Virus record (IMG/VR): IMGVR_UViG_3300020391_000290
Location: 1-64,000 of that record
Length of the DNA stretch: 64,000 nucleotides
Reading direction: 5' to 3' (one strand)
Origin: a virus
Part shown: one piece after another, positions 15,863 to 23,612 of the stretch
How the letters are laid out: every line of letters begins with the position of its first letter
Numbering within the stretch: position 1 is the first letter of the stretch
Position numbers and translations under genes: made by a program
The notes under the pieces: generated by a model
Databases searched by the model: none
Told to the model about the DNA's origin: nothing
The model's input: the letters and a program-made list of their open reading frames with translations, nothing else

Positions 15863-18800
15863 TACGAAGCAACTCCTATACTAAGAGCAGTAACCTTTTG
15901 CCCACTTGTTAGTGCAATTCTTACTAAACAAACATTTCCTGTGGCGTTACTTAAATTAGCAGTACCCAGTGTCATTGTAAATCCACCATTTATACTACTA
16001 TTTGTTGCAACTACATCAGCACCAGTAAATGCACCTCCTGCTAATCCATTACCACCACTTCCTGTGTTTGTTCCAGGCAAACCAACGCCTGCATATTGAC
16101 TTGTTGTTTCCACCCAGCCATTTATACCACTAGCCGCAGTTAATGTTGTACCTGGCGCAGCATACCACATGCCGGCAATACCAGTACTACTAGTAATGTT
16201 TATATCAAAATTTGCAGTTGTAGTTCTTCTAAATGCGAATGTAAAATATTGCGTACCAGTATCGCCTGATCTATTAGGACCTGCTGGTAAAAAACCTGTG
16301 CTATAATTTACTACATTGTGTTCAATAACACCTAATCTTACAGTTGCTTCCTTTGTTCCTGCTACTCCTGGATCTGATGCTTCAGAATATACTGTAGTTG
16401 TATAAAAGTTTGTTGAAGCACTAAAACTAGGTGTGTTAGCAGTTGCACCACTAAATGCAAATGACCTTATTCCATCATCATCAAAGCCAGCACCTAAACT
16501 ATCACTTACTGCTATAGCAATCTCACTTATACCACTTTGTGCGGCAGTATGTACTTGTAACTTGGTGCTTAATTCTGTATATCCGCTAATGCCATTAACA
16601 TTTCTTGCTCTTGCTTTTATAGTTTCAACTGTTCTAACACTCGAAGAAGTAATCGGTACACTTAAACTTCCTATTGCGTATGCACTACTTGTGCCTATAT
16701 TTACTTTAGGTATTCCACTTGCTAACATAGTACTTGCTCCGTCTATATTAGCATATGTGTAGTCATTTGCATTACTTGCATTTTGACTAGTACCTTCTGC
16801 ATTAGTGCCACTATCTACTTCAACAATATTACTCTGACCTGTATATGCTTGTCCCACTAAATTATTAATAGTCATACCAGTAATATTCACAGTAGGACTT
16901 CCTGTGTTATAATATGGAATACCACTTATAAATCTAAATGTTCCATTAGTACCTGCACTCAAAGTACCTACACTTCCAAAAGTTGGAGAAGCAGTCAAAT
17001 TATCTTTAAGTACGTGTACATAGTTTGTGTTTCCTGTTGTACTATGAGTCAATCTTTGAGCACTTAGTCCTGTAGAATATCCACTTAATGCTTTTGTTAT
17101 TTTTGCACTAGCCACTAAGTAAAATCTTTGTGGATAACTTCCGTCTACAGAATCAAAATCAACATTACTAGTAACAACAAGACTTGTAAAGGTTCCTGTT
17201 TCATTTTCAGTAGCAGTAAAAGTTTTAGCACCATTACCAGTTGCATTTATTTCTGCAGTAAGTACTCCACTTGCTCCGTTAAAAAAGTTACTAGCAGTGC
17301 TTGTATCTATAGTACCACTTGTATATCTTCTTGCTGTAGTGCTTGATAAAGAAGTACCAGCACTTAAAGTTGATGCACTTGATGTATTATCTGTAAATCC
17401 ACTTGCTAGTCTAGGACTTGTGCCTTGAAAACTATCACTTAATGTAATACTTTTTGTACTTAAATTTGGCGGTGCACTTGGTACTGCTTTTAAATTATAT
17501 GTAATACTTGTATCTACATCTGTCTGTGCAGTAATATCCGGAGTACCATTAGCAGTAAAACTTAAATTATAGTTGCCTACACTTGCTCCAGCAAAGTTGT
17601 GATCCAGTGTTGCTCCTATGCTTCCTGCGGAACTACCATCTTCAGTCACAGTATCGTTACTTCCAAAACCCCAATTATAAACATAATCATCCGCATTTTG
17701 ACTAGTATTTGTTACCCTTACAATAGCACGATTAGTGCTATCTAAATCTGTATGATTATAAATTGTTTTATTATTATCACCACTTGCAGTACTTACCGTC
17801 ACTGCTGTACCCGCTATATTTGCTCTAACGTCAGGCTCTACATGTACACTAAATGTGCTACTAATAAAAGGACTACTTGTATGGTTACTAATGACTCTGA
17901 GATTTCCTGTGTAATCCCTAGGAGTTCCATTTGCTTGGTCACTATTACTTAATGAGTACGTATGATTTAAATTTACTCCTCTATCACCAGCACCTCCACT
18001 GCCTGCATTAACAGTTGTGTTACTTGTTCCATCACCAAATTGATATTGATATTGTATACCATATGTAGAGAAACTTCCTACACCTGCTTCTGTTGTATTA
18101 TTAAATGTTACTACATGCCCGCTAGTTGCTTCTTCATTTACGCCACTGGTATCATTGAGTGACACTGTAGGAGTATGTGTATCATATATTTCAAATGTAT
18201 CAGATGCTGTAATAGGAAAAGATAATGCAGGATTTGCAGTGCTCATGCTATTTAATTTTAGTTGTACTGTAAATTGTTGCTCAGATTCTGTGGCGGTATC
18301 AAATGTATGTGCAATTCTAGCACCGGATTGTGAACCTGCATCTGTATCATTATTAATCACATTGTCAGATTGTGAGTCACCCCAATCCCATGTCCATTGT
18401 CTAGTAGCACCTGCAACATCTGTATTAGCACTATTATTTTGAAAGTATACTGTACTACCATCGTTCCAAAATGTAATAGGTGAGCCACCACTTGGTGCCG
18501 CATACGCTGCAAAAGCTACTGTAGGGTCAGGACTGTAGACTACAATGTAATCTGTCCTTGTAAATGATGCAACACTTCCAGATCCTGAACCGCCTGTGTT
18601 ACTTGCGGTTACGGTAATACTGTGTGGACTATCTACAAAATTATTGTAAGTATGTGTAGGATTGGTACTACTAGTTGTATCATTACTAGTACCGTCACCC
18701 CAATTTATTACAAATTGGTTTGCATTTCCTACTGCAGATATACTAAGCGTAGCAGTAAATCCTGCTCCTGCTTGGGTTATGTTACTTGTGAAAGTTACAC

Positions 18801-19416
18801 TTTTTACGAATGTGCTATTACGAATATTCTCAACAACTTCATTTAAATCATCTATAGCATCTGTGACTTTAGTAGTAGTAGTTAAGCCTTGAAAAGCACC
18901 TGATGTAGTTAAACTTCCGTCTGTTGGTGAAGCAAGATTTATGGTCATGCCAGTGGCACTGCCACTTGCTATCTGATCTGTTATATATGCTTTTATACTT
19001 TGTTGTGTTGCTAAAGCAGTTGCACTGTTACTAGCAAAGTTATCTTCATCTAATATACTACTTGCTGATACACCACTTTGAAGTGTAAGACTTCCATTTA
19101 TAGTAGCACCTGTTTTAATTTCAATTACACCCGTACCACTAGCATCTAATTGTAAATTAGCATTACTAACAGTTGATTCTACTTTGTTTCCTGCAATTGT
19201 AATTTGATCAAATGTTTGTGTTCCGCCGGTCGTAGTGATATTTCCAGTAATTTTAACATCACCAGATACGTCAAACGCAGTCGTTGGAGTTGCAGTACCA
19301 ATTCCGATTCTGTTGTTTGTATAATCTATTACTAGAGAGTTTGTGTTGAATGCAAGGTTTGAGTCACGTTCAAGATTGGCTTTAAGTATTTTTCCACTTA
19401 TACGTGAAATTGCCAT
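15862..19416 (-). CDS. Giant fibre/adhesin with PKD-like domains, 1184 residues
   Basis: The N-terminal 200 residues are fibre-type (NRIGIGTATPTTAFDVSGDV, a chaperone-free shaft motif common in phage fibres, then IEIKTGATINGSL). From about residue 210 come four PKD-like immunoglobulin folds, each with the W-G/F-x-G-D signature or a variant: NWGDGTSND near 238, DWGDSQSDN near 346, QFGDGTSNT near 462 and NWGFGSNDT near 585, each followed by an HTY or HNF strand. PKD domains are protein- or glycan-binding beta sandwiches found on surfaces. Residues 700-1184 are further Ser/Thr-rich repeats ending GQKVTALSIGVAS. It has a late promoter at 19509-19516. Binding to host surface polysaccharide is a reasonable inference. 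Confidence 0.72.
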   Translation of the reverse strand: MAISRISGKILKANLERDSNLAFNTNSLVIDYTNNRIGIGTATPTTAFDVSGDVKITGNITTTGGTQTFDQITIAGNKVESTVSNANLQLDASGTGVIEIKTGATINGSLTLQSGVSASSILDEDNFASNSATALATQQSIKAYITDQIASGSATGMTINLASPTDGSLTTSGAFQGLTTTTKVTDAIDDLNEVVENIRNSTFVKSVTFTSNITQAGAGFTATLSISAVGNANQFVINWGDGTSNDTTSSTNPTHTYNNFVDSPHSITVTASNTGGSGSGSVASFTRTDYIVVYSPDPTVAFAAYAAPSGGSPITFWNDGSTVYFQNNSANTDVAGATRQWTWDWGDSQSDNVINNDTDAGSQSGARIAHTFDTATESEQQFTVQLKLNSMSTANPALSFPITASDTFEIYDTHTPTVSLNDTSGVNEEATSGHVVTFNNTTEAGVGSFSTYGIQYQYQFGDGTSNTTVNAGSGGAGDRGVNLNHTYSLSNSDQANGTPRDYTGNLRVISNHTSSPFISSTFSVHVEPDVRANIAGTAVTVSTASGDNNKTIYNHTDLDSTNRAIVRVTNTSQNADDYVYNWGFGSNDTVTEDGSSAGSIGATLDHNFAGASVGNYNLSFTANGTPDITAQTDVDTSITYNLKAVPSAPPNLSTKSITLSDSFQGTSPRLASGFTDNTSSASTLSAGTSLSSTTARRYTSGTIDTSTASNFFNGASGVLTAEINATGNGAKTFTATENETGTFTSLVVTSNVDFDSVDGSYPQRFYLVASAKITKALSGYSTGLSAQRLTHSTTGNTNYVHVLKDNLTASPTFGSVGTLSAGTNGTFRFISGIPYYNTGSPTVNITGMTINNLVGQAYTGQSNIVEVDSGTNAEGTSQNASNANDYTYANIDGASTMLASGIPKVNIGTSSAYAIGSLSVPITSSSVRTVETIKARARNVNGISGYTELSTKLQVHTAAQSGISEIAIAVSDSLGAGFDDDGIRSFAFSGATANTPSFSASTNFYTTTVYSEASDPGVAGTKEATVRLGVIEHNVVNYSTGFLPAGPNRSGDTGTQYFTFAFRRTTTANFDINITSSTGIAGMWYAAPGTTLTAASGINGWVETTSQYAGVGLPGTNTGSGGNGLAGGAFTGADVVATNSSINGGFTMTLGTANLSNATGNVCLVRIALTSGQKVTALSIGVAS

Positions 19417-19508
19417 CAGATGTCACTCCTATACATTCGCTATATTGCGTACATCTATTAACGTCCAAGATGCCAGGGTTTAAACTTACATACTAATGTA
19501 TGTAGTTA

Positions 19509-19516
19509 TATTTATC
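19509..19516 (-). promoter_or_regulatory. T4-type late promoter for the PKD fibre gene
   Basis: The minus strand reads GATAAATA about 93 bases upstream of the ATG at 19416. Between them is a small inverted repeat (ACATAC, TAAT, GTATGT) at 19489-19504, which would lie in the leader RNA and could influence its stability. Confidence 0.6.
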
Positions 19517-19520
19517 TATG

Positions 19521-19961
19521 TTATGAAGTTGCTTCGTTACTATCTAAGCCGTGTATGACTGTAATAGGTTCTGCACCTGGAGGTGGACTAGTAAATGTAA
19601 GTGTAGTGCCAGTTACTACAAATGCGTTAGCAGGATTTTGAAAAACGTTTCCTACACTAACAAGTATTCTTTGTTCTTGATTACTTGTGACAGTTTTACT
19701 CATTGTAAAAGCAGTTGTTGTTCCATCACCTGTAAAACTATCTTGTGTAATTGTTAAATTTCCTTGAAATGGCAGTGTTCTAAAAATGGTTCCATCAAAG
19801 TATTCTAAACTACCTAAGTCTGTGTTGAATCTAAATTCGCCGGACTGTATGTCACCAGGTCTATCAGCAGTTGTTCCTTTAGGAAGTGTAAAAGCCTGTT
19901 GCTCAGCTTTAAGCATACCACCTCCATCCGTTGTGTTTCTATTTTTTACAAAACCAGCCAT
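19521..19961 (-). CDS. Small virion-surface protein with GDG module
   Basis: This encodes 146 residues. The first half contains the LPKGTTADRPGDIQSGEFRFN linker (residues 25-45) shared with the larger fibres, then a YFDGTIFRTL strand. Residues 70-146 are a complete GDGTTTAFTM module, ending in the strands ILVSVGNVFQNP, FVVTGTTLTFTSPP and ITVIHG. The module occurs in four proteins of this window. The start overlaps the previous stop (TAATG). The small size suggests a capsid or fibre decoration protein, but this is not shown. Confidence 0.6.
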   Translation of the reverse strand: MAGFVKNRNTTDGGGMLKAEQQAFTLPKGTTADRPGDIQSGEFRFNTDLGSLEYFDGTIFRTLPFQGNLTITQDSFTGDGTTTAFTMSKTVTSNQEQRILVSVGNVFQNPANAFVVTGTTLTFTSPPPGAEPITVIHGLDSNEATS

Positions 19962-20269
19962 TAAATACTCACTGTGCTTATAGTTGCATAAATGCTGGAT
20001 GCATGACTAGCAAGTGCCTGTACAGAATCACCGTTTGCTAGTACAAGTTTTTCAGTGTTTATAACATAAGTGTTACCGGCAGTAACATCAATTGCTTTAG
20101 TAATTGTATTTGCAGCACCTGCAGTCCCTCCACTTTTAACAATAAAAACTGTAAGTTGCCTAGTACTGGCATTGTCATTCATAAAAAACATTGCGGTTGT
20201 TGCATTGTTGCCTACCGAAGTAAAGAGTGTTGTTGCACTTGTTCCTACTGTTGCTTGACTTATTGCCAT
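19961..20269 (-). CDS. Small conserved-looking virion protein
   Basis: This encodes 102 residues: TTLFTSVGNNATTAMFFMND near 13-32, a beta strand RQLTVFIVKSGG near 37-48, then AIDVTAGNTYVINTEKLVLANGDSVQALAS, and a short ending strand. The predicted all-beta fold of 80-100 residues resembles small phage decoration or fibre-accessory proteins. I know the pattern from T4-like marine phages but cannot name its role. It is translationally coupled to the 146-residue gene (TAATG) and lies 10 bases after the 214-residue gene, so it is made with the fibre block. Confidence 0.55.
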   Translation of the reverse strand: MAISQATVGTSATTLFTSVGNNATTAMFFMNDNASTRQLTVFIVKSGGTAGAANTITKAIDVTAGNTYVINTEKLVLANGDSVQALASHASSIYATISTVSI

Positions 20270-20279
20270 TTTCTATCCC

Positions 20280-20924
20280 TTAAAATATTAAACCATACAC
20301 TATGGCTTTGCTCTTACTTACTAATTCGTCGTTTGTAGATCCGTCTACAAAAAATATTCCTGTGCCACCTCCTGCAGCAGTATCTGCATATACTAATTTT
20401 GCACCTGTTGCAGCCGCTGGCGGAACTACTGCTTGATCGTTAAGTTTTAATGGTGCTTCTATAGTAACACGACCAGTTCCACTTGGAATAATTTGTATAT
20501 CTTCATTACTTGTTGCACTAGTAATATTTTTTCCATTAACATCTAAATCTCCACCTAATTGTGGACTAGTGTCTTCTACTAGTTCAGTAAGTCCGTTTGA
20601 ACTTGTTACCATCATTCTGTTAAAACTAGATCCACCATCAGTACTTATTTTAAATTTATCGTCTGTTTCGTCAAATATAAAAAGTGCGTTTGCACTACTA
20701 CCTCTATCTATTTCTATTCCTGATTTACCACCTGTTACTCCAGCGCCGGATTCGCCGTCGTTGTATGTAACTATTCTATCTTTTATTCTAGTATTTGTTG
20801 TTTCAACACTATTAGTAGTACCAGTAACAGTCAAGTTACCTGTAATAGTTAATTCATTATCAATAGTCATACCACCACTTGCAGAGATAGTATAGGCGCC
20901 ACCGATTCTTTTTGTTTGACTCAT
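20280..20924 (-). CDS. Fibre-like structural protein, 214 residues
   Basis: It begins MSQTKRIGGAYTISASGGMTI and continues with the LTITGNLTVTGTT shaft motif, then the GIEIDRGSSANALFIFDETDDKF module (near 68-90), the same module as in two larger fibres. It ends in a beta stretch with the KLVYADTAAGGGTGIFFVDGS pattern. It looks like a short version of the large fibres, lacking the tandem repeats and the YADLAEKY tip. A late promoter lies 26 bases upstream, inside the preceding gene, and AGGA precedes the ATG. It is the first gene of a fibre operon running leftward. Confidence 0.68.
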   Translation of the reverse strand: MSQTKRIGGAYTISASGGMTIDNELTITGNLTVTGTTNSVETTNTRIKDRIVTYNDGESGAGVTGGKSGIEIDRGSSANALFIFDETDDKFKISTDGGSSFNRMMVTSSNGLTELVEDTSPQLGGDLDVNGKNITSATSNEDIQIIPSGTGRVTIEAPLKLNDQAVVPPAAATGAKLVYADTAAGGGTGIFFVDGSTNDELVSKSKAIVYGLIF

Positions 20925-20926
20925 AA

Positions 20927-21538
20927 TTAAGATATCCTGTTATGCATATTATTTATCATCAGTTGAAAATCGTCTAAATGCATTGATTCATAATTACTTT
21001 GTTTTTGCCATGTATCGGGTCTAAAATTATCTAAAGGATTAACGTGAATATATCTTTTATTTTTAAAGTCTTTCATTATGTTTTCAACTTGAACTATCCA
21101 ATTATCAAAAATAGTAGCAGTATCATTTTTATCTCTATAATTTTTTGTACCTGCATAGATATTATTAATTTTATTGTTAACACCTTTTAAATCCATGCCT
21201 ATCATATAAAGATAATTTGCATTAGATTCACTTGCGATTCCAAGTGCCGCTGGCCCACTACTATGTCCTTGATATTTTACTGGTATTATATTTGATCCAC
21301 TACTAGTTTGTTTACAATTAGATCTTACATAGTGTAAATTTCTTGCACTATATCCACTTTGTTGTATTTCGATTGCCATTTCTTTGTCAGTACTTACTAA
21401 AACTGTAGGAGTAAATTCTTGATATATCCTATTACATCCATAAACATAGCCATAGTTAACTAAATTATTACAATTTATTTGTAATCTAGTTATTCCATTT
21501 CCTAATATAAATGCTAAGTCTTTGTCCATTTTAGTCAT
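20927..21538 (-). CDS. Second Rossmann-like (DUF115/MptE-type) protein
   Basis: This encodes 203 residues, a paralogue of the 249-residue protein at 6479-7228. Residues 9-18 (AFILGNGITR) are the nucleotide-loop-like segment, YGCNRIYQEFTP near 33-44 and YLYMIGMDL near 110-118 are the other shared blocks. Unlike its paralogue it starts directly at the loop and has no N-terminal extension. It has its own sigma70-like promoter whose -10 box lies in the loop of the preceding terminator hairpin (21546-21569). The ATG follows a run of T with no ribosome site, so the message would be almost leaderless. It contains the late promoter for the next fibre gene near its 3' end. Substrate is unknown. Confidence 0.45.
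   Translation of the reverse strand: MTKMDKDLAFILGNGITRLQINCNNLVNYGYVYGCNRIYQEFTPTVLVSTDKEMAIEIQQSGYSARNLHYVRSNCKQTSSGSNIIPVKYQGHSSGPAALGIASESNANYLYMIGMDLKGVNNKINNIYAGTKNYRDKNDTATIFDNWIVQVENIMKDFKNKRYIHVNPLDNFRPDTWQKQSNYESMHLDDFQLMINNMHNRIS
20950..20957 (-). promoter_or_regulatory. T4-type late promoter inside the DUF115-like gene
   Basis: The minus strand reads GATAAATA 26 bases upstream of the 214-residue fibre gene start (20924). It lies within the last codons of the upstream gene, giving the fibre operon its own late transcript. Confidence 0.6.
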
Positions 21539-21569
21539 AAAAAAAGTTACAACATATTATAGTTGTAAC
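21539..21569 (-). terminator. Intrinsic terminator with a promoter box in its loop
   Basis: The minus strand reads GTTACAAC, an 8-base loop TATAATAT, GTTGTAAC, then seven T (complement of the A run 21539-21545). It follows the leftward gene at 21589-22023 by 20 bases. The 8 bp stem plus U-tract is a convincing rho-independent terminator. Its loop contains TATAAT, the -10 box of the promoter at 21556-21585. Confidence 0.8.
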
Positions 21570-21585
21570 CTTTAGTATTTGTCAA
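21556..21585 (-). promoter_or_regulatory. Sigma70-like promoter for the DUF115-like gene
   Basis: TTGACA (21580-21585, minus strand) and TATAAT (21556-21561) are both perfect consensus boxes 18 bp apart. The predicted start of transcription falls in the 3' arm of the terminator hairpin, so the new transcript would not form that hairpin. The ATG at 21538 is only about 18 bases past the -10 box. Confidence 0.7.
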
Positions 21586-21588
21586 GTA

Positions 21589-22023
21589 TTAACCGTTTGG
21601 TACGGATACACTTACATTTAAGACTGGGCCTGATGCAACAAGTAATGCTTTATCACCTACTGAAAATTGCGAGCCTGTTCCTAATGCTCCAACATGAAAA
21701 TGACGTCCTGTAATTTTACTTGCGAAGTATGTACCACCTGCACTATCTGTGCCTGTAATTTGACACTCGCCTGCTACAATTGATCCATGTACTTTTGCAG
21801 TTAGTGTAAGTGTCTGTGTTCCGCCTGCAGTTGTGCAACGAAAACGTTTTGTGCCTTTTTGGATAACAACAGTTGTATCCTGGGCACTTGCACTATCTAC
21901 AAAACCTTTCATAATTATTTGATTGCCACCTAAACCACTTGCTCCAATTGGAAGTGTGGTACCAGATGCGGCTACTTTTGATGTTCCGCCTACTGTTTCG
22001 GCGCTTTTAATCGGTCTTCCCAT
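21589..22023 (-). CDS. Virion structural protein, 144 residues
   Basis: It begins MGRPIKSAETVGG, a start I associate with a conserved small structural protein of T4-like marine phages. The rest is a beta-rich, Gly/Thr-rich chain (IIMKGFVDSASAQDTTVVIQ, FRCTTAGGTQTLTLTAKVHG, YFASKITGRHFHVG) of about the size of a decoration protein or tail-tip lectin. A good GGAG precedes the ATG. Its promoter is probably the late octamer at 22103-22110, and it is ended by the terminator at 21539-21569, so it is a separate transcription unit. Function not known. Confidence 0.6.
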   Translation of the reverse strand: MGRPIKSAETVGGTSKVAASGTTLPIGASGLGGNQIIMKGFVDSASAQDTTVVIQKGTKRFRCTTAGGTQTLTLTAKVHGSIVAGECQITGTDSAGGTYFASKITGRHFHVGALGTGSQFSVGDKALLVASGPVLNVSVSVPNG

Positions 22024-22083
22024 TTGTTTTCTCCTTTATGAGTTTTAGACGTTCTAGGTCTACGGGGTTGGTTTTCCCCATAA

Positions 22084-22097
22084 GCATTTTAAAATGC
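22084..22097. repeat. 14 bp perfect palindrome between divergent genes
   Basis: GCATTTTAAAATGC is self-complementary and sits in the 105 bp gap between the leftward structural gene (start 22023) and rightward gltD (start 22129), a position where a repressor operator would act on either. A short GGGG...CCCC inverted repeat lies at 22064-22079. Operator function is inference; the palindrome itself is exact. Confidence 0.5.
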
Positions 22098-22102
22098 ATA
22101 AG

Positions 22103-22110
22103 TATTTATT
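22103..22110 (-). promoter_or_regulatory. T4-type late promoter for the 144-residue protein
   Basis: The minus strand reads AATAAATA, about 80 bases upstream of the ATG at 22023. No clear promoter of either class was found for gltD on the opposite strand; only weak -10-like AT stretches lie there. Confidence 0.5.
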
Positions 22111-22128
22111 CGAAAGGAAAATCTAAAA

Positions 22129-23556
22129 ATGCATAATCCACACGGCTTTAAAACTATAGAAAAAGTAGACAGGAGTTACATAGATCCTAGCACTAGAATA
22201 AAAAATTTTAAAGAATTTGTTATTCCTCTAAGTGACAATAAAGTAAAAAAACAAAGTGAAAGATGTATGAGTTGCGGAATACCATTTTGTCATAATGGTT
22301 GCCCTGTAAACAATCTTATACCAGATTGGAATGATCTAGTATACAATAACAAGTGGCAAGAAGCACTTAATTTACTGCATAGCACTAATAATTTTCCGGA
22401 ATTTACAGGTCGTATTTGTCCAGCACCTTGTGAAGCAGCTTGTGTATTAAACATTACTGATAAGCCTGTAAGTATTAAAAGTATAGAATGCACAATAGTA
22501 GACAAAGGTTGGGAAATGGGTTGGATAACACCCCAGCCACCAAAAATTCTTACAGGAAAGAAAGTTGCAGTAATTGGTAGTGGCCCAGCAGGACTTGCTT
22601 GTGCTCAACAGTTAGGAAGAGCCGGACACCTTGTTAGTGTTTATGAGAAAAATTCAAGAATAGGTGGATTACTTAGAATTGGCATACCTGATTTTAAAAT
22701 GGAAAAACATTTAATTGATAGACGCATAGAACAAATGAAATCAGAAAATGTTGCATTTGTAACAAACATTGAAGTTGGAAAAGATCTAACTGCTCAAAGT
22801 TTACTTGACTACTATGATGCAGTAGCAATTTGTATTGGTTCCGAGGTTCCAAGAAACCTACCTGTTGAAGGAAGAGAACATGACGGTATATACTATGCTA
22901 TGCAATTTTTATCCCAACAAAATGATAGAATAGCAGGTGAATTTATTAACCGCGAAAAAGAAATACATGCAAAAGGTAAAAATGTTCTTGTAATTGGTGG
23001 TGGCGATACAGGGTCAGATTGTGTTGGTACAAGTATTAGACAAGGTGCCGCTAATGTACAACAACTTGAAGTTATGCCACAGCCTCCTGCAGTAGAAAAT
23101 AAAAAACTCGAATGGCCAAATTGGCCCATGAAACTTAGAACATCATCTAGTCACCAAGAAATGGGACAACAAGGCAGAAAATGGAGTGTCTTAACAAAAC
23201 GTTTTGAAGGTGGACCAAATGGGCAAGTTAAAAAGTTACATTGCGTAAATGTTGAATGGACAAATAAAAATGGCAAAATGATTATGAAGGAAATTGAAAA
23301 CACAGAGTTTTCAATTGAAGCAGATTTAGTATTCTTAGCAATGGGTTTTGTACATCCTGTACACGAAGGTTTGATTAAAGATTTAAAATTACAACTTGAT
23401 CCAAGAGGTAATATATTAGCCGATGATAGTGCATTTAAAACAAATGCAGAAAAGTTGTTTGTTGCCGGTGATAGTAGACGTGGACAAAGTTTGGTTGTAT
23501 GGGCAATTAGAGAAGGCAGAGATTGTGCCGAATCTATTAATAATTTTCTAAAATAA
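22129..23556 (+). CDS. gltD: Glutamate synthase small subunit (NADPH), full length
   Basis: This 475-residue protein is a complete GltD, which takes electrons from NADPH through FAD and iron-sulfur clusters and passes them to the large subunit GltB to make glutamate from glutamine and 2-oxoglutarate. The N-terminal [4Fe-4S] cysteines are C46, C49, C54 and C58 and C97, C101 and C105. The FAD loop is GSGPAG (150-155), the NADPH loop GGGDTGSDC (290-298), and the C-terminal FAD site is FVAGDSRRGQS near 444-454. Length and all cofactor residues match cellular GltD. GAAAGGA precedes the ATG. It is the only rightward gene between 7 and 31 kb and has no gltB beside it, so it probably works with host GltB. 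Base use is AT-rich like the neighbours, so acquisition is not recent. Confidence 0.95.
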   Translation: MHNPHGFKTIEKVDRSYIDPSTRIKNFKEFVIPLSDNKVKKQSERCMSCGIPFCHNGCPVNNLIPDWNDLVYNNKWQEALNLLHSTNNFPEFTGRICPAPCEAACVLNITDKPVSIKSIECTIVDKGWEMGWITPQPPKILTGKKVAVIGSGPAGLACAQQLGRAGHLVSVYEKNSRIGGLLRIGIPDFKMEKHLIDRRIEQMKSENVAFVTNIEVGKDLTAQSLLDYYDAVAICIGSEVPRNLPVEGREHDGIYYAMQFLSQQNDRIAGEFINREKEIHAKGKNVLVIGGGDTGSDCVGTSIRQGAANVQQLEVMPQPPAVENKKLEWPNWPMKLRTSSSHQEMGQQGRKWSVLTKRFEGGPNGQVKKLHCVNVEWTNKNGKMIMKEIENTEFSIEADLVFLAMGFVHPVHEGLIKDLKLQLDPRGNILADDSAFKTNAEKLFVAGDSRRGQSLVVWAIREGRDCAESINNFLK

Positions 23557-23565
23557 TAGTCAAAT

Positions 23566-23588
23566 AAAAACAGGGCCTAAGCCCTGTT
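23566..23588 (-). terminator. Intrinsic terminator between gltD and the capsid gene
   Basis: The hairpin AACAGGGC, loop of four bases, GCCCTGTT (23569-23588) is 8 bp and perfect. On the minus strand it is followed by T5, then ATTTG, giving a good terminator for the leftward major capsid gene. For the rightward gltD there is no T run after it, so it may only partly stop gltD transcripts. Confidence 0.88.
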
Positions 23589-23612
23589 CGTATTAGTATC
23601 TCTAAGTATGAC

